A DNA stretch of 14,063 nt from Candidatus Aminicenantota bacterium. Lineage in GTDB: Bacteria > Acidobacteriota > B3-B38 > Guanabaribacteriales > B3-B38. The position numbers and the translations under genes are program-made. This document shows, piece by piece, positions 13,062 through 14,063 of this stretch (its first letter is position 1; each line of letters starts with the position of its first letter). The stretch is taken from the NCBI GenBank assembly GCA_029880275.1, contig JAOUOQ010000027.1:1-14063 (forward strand), written 5' to 3'. A model generated the notes under the pieces. It was not told the DNA's origin. It ran no database searches and worked only from the letters and a program-made list of their open reading frames with translations.

Positions 13062-14063
13062 GGCTGAACTCGCTGAGGTTCCTATGTGATAACCAGTCAT
13101 TGCAATCAGCTATGGTTCGTTTATATGCGCGTAGCTCCAGTTGATAGGCGCAAGTTATCGGGAACGCCTGGCTCAAATCGGAGATCGTCAGCCTGAGGGT
13201 CCCCCCGTTCCAGGTAGGGGCTACTGCACCCTGTATGCGGGCATGCGCATAGGTGTGACCGACCTGTGCAGCCGGTGGGACAGGTCCACCCGGTGGTCCA
13301 GGTGCGAGTGTAGCACTGGGCCGATTAAGCAGGTTGATGACAAGATTCTCGCCGTAGGTGGTACGAAGCGTGTAGAATGCGAGGTGTCCATCCGGGTCGT
13401 GGGCCATGAAGTCGATCTCTAACTGACCGCCTGCCTTGGCATCTACAACTCCGCAAGCTCCGACAGAGACTCCATTGATGCGAACGTCGAGAAAGTCCGT
13501 GTCAGGCTCTGTTGTACAAGTGTGGACTGTACCAGCTCCACAGGGATGGTCAGGTGTCGTTGGGTGTCCGCTACCAGCGCCAACGAGGCGATTGTCAACG
13601 GTCAACACGATGCCGTTGTCCTCTGTCGTATTGCAGAGCGTGAGAATGCGTGGGTTGACGAGATTGCTACCTGGACCCAGATTCCAGCTCTTCACCCGCA
13701 ATCGGAATGTTCCGTCAGTAAAGTTATTCTTGGTGAGCCAGCGCATCATCCAGTCTCTGTAGCTGGTCCAGAAGCGCGAAATGCCCCAACTTGCGGGATC
13801 ATTGTTAGCTTCAAAGTGCTCACGGCTCTGGATAACATGCCGCCCGCTGATGTTCGTAAAGGAGAACAAGACGCGGTGGAAATCGGGCGGATCGGTAGTG
13901 CCCACCTTAGGTCCCCAGTACCAACGATAGAAGCCGCCCGCAGCTGCAGACGGCATGGCATTCCAGGTGGCACCGCCGTCATCGGACCACTCGAACTCGT
14001 AATAGTCTACTCCAGCCAAGTCTCCAAAGAGCCCTCGAATGGGAATCACACCGGCGAACGGCC
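13045..14063 (-). CDS. large secreted or surface-like protein, C-terminal 339 codons only
   Basis: The frame is open through the right edge, so the 5' end is outside the window; the GTG at 14047-14049 is internal in my view. The visible part is rich in Gly, Thr, Asn and aromatic residues with beta-strand patterns, typical of extracellular proteins: VDYYEFEWSDDGGATWNAMP near the start, FYRWYWGPKVG, GTFRLRVKSWNLG, several cysteines (CNTTEDNG, HPCGAGTVHTC, ACGVVDAKAGG) that could form disulphides, AHDPDGHLAFYTLRTTYGENL and a Pro-rich linker (APGPPGGPVPPAA). It ends AYQLELRAYKRTIADCNDWL..., a beta-like C-terminal module. No catalytic motif or cell-wall anchor is seen. A sampled stretch is near 60% GC against about 47% in the adjacent peptidase gene, which may point to a different origin. 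I cannot name the family. Confidence 0.75.
   Translation of the reverse strand, partial: PFAGVIPIRGLFGDLAGVDYYEFEWSDDGGATWNAMPSAAAGGFYRWYWGPKVGTTDPPDFHRVLFSFTNISGRHVIQSREHFEANNDPASWGISRFWTSYRDWMMRWLTKNNFTDGTFRLRVKSWNLGPGSNLVNPRILTLCNTTEDNGIVLTVDNRLVGAGSGHPTTPDHPCGAGTVHTCTTEPDTDFLDVRINGVSVGACGVVDAKAGGQLEIDFMAHDPDGHLAFYTLRTTYGENLVINLLNRPSATLAPGPPGGPVPPAAQVGHTYAHARIQGAVAPTWNGGTLRLTISDLSQAFPITCAYQLELRAYKRTIADCNDWLSHRNLSEFSLTVLR

Overview
The window reads as a stretch of chromosome from an uncultivated bacterium with a Gram-negative-type envelope. Two proteins carry lipoprotein signals, there is a type IV pilus retraction ATPase, and AnmK implies recycling of anhydro-muropeptides. GC content is moderate. 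I cannot assign a phylum from this sequence alone.

Positions 1-8288 are a tightly packed minus-strand block of housekeeping genes. In transcription order they are anmK, a family 5 solute-binding lipoprotein, ilvE, pilT, recX and alaS (the alaS 3' end runs off the left edge). anmK and the binding protein are coupled: the ribosome binding site of the second begins next to the stop codon of the first. ilvE has its own strong extended -10 promoter and a leader of about 190 nt. pilT, recX and alaS are separated by only 9 and 3 nt, which suggests one message that joins pilus retraction, control of RecA and alanyl-tRNA synthesis. The divergent gap at 8289-8587 holds a plausible promoter for each side. 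To its right, on the plus strand, lies a lipoprotein of the metal-dependent amidohydrolase (YtcJ-like) family.

Positions 10401-14063 are accessory in character. All genes are on the minus strand, each is preceded by a strong AAGGAGG-type ribosome binding site, and the gaps are unusually long (208, 234 and 483 nt). In transcription order they are a large secreted or surface-like protein (5' end outside the window), a papain-family (C1A) cysteine peptidase with a complete catalytic set, a 114-aa protein that I do not recognise, and a 149-aa small membrane protein.

The main unexplained signal is a dyad-symmetric element of about 35 nt that occurs once upstream of each of the last three genes, in the same orientation. 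Its core reads GTTGCC(G)AyTTCGCT, then a GC-containing spacer, then CCAAAT. About 57-65 nt after each core there is a Shine-Dalgarno-like block. In one copy that block is the gene's own ribosome binding site; in the other two it is followed by a micro-ORF, and the real gene has a second ribosome binding site. The element could be a structured RNA leader, a small mobile repeat or a cassette boundary. It is the best candidate here for something undescribed.
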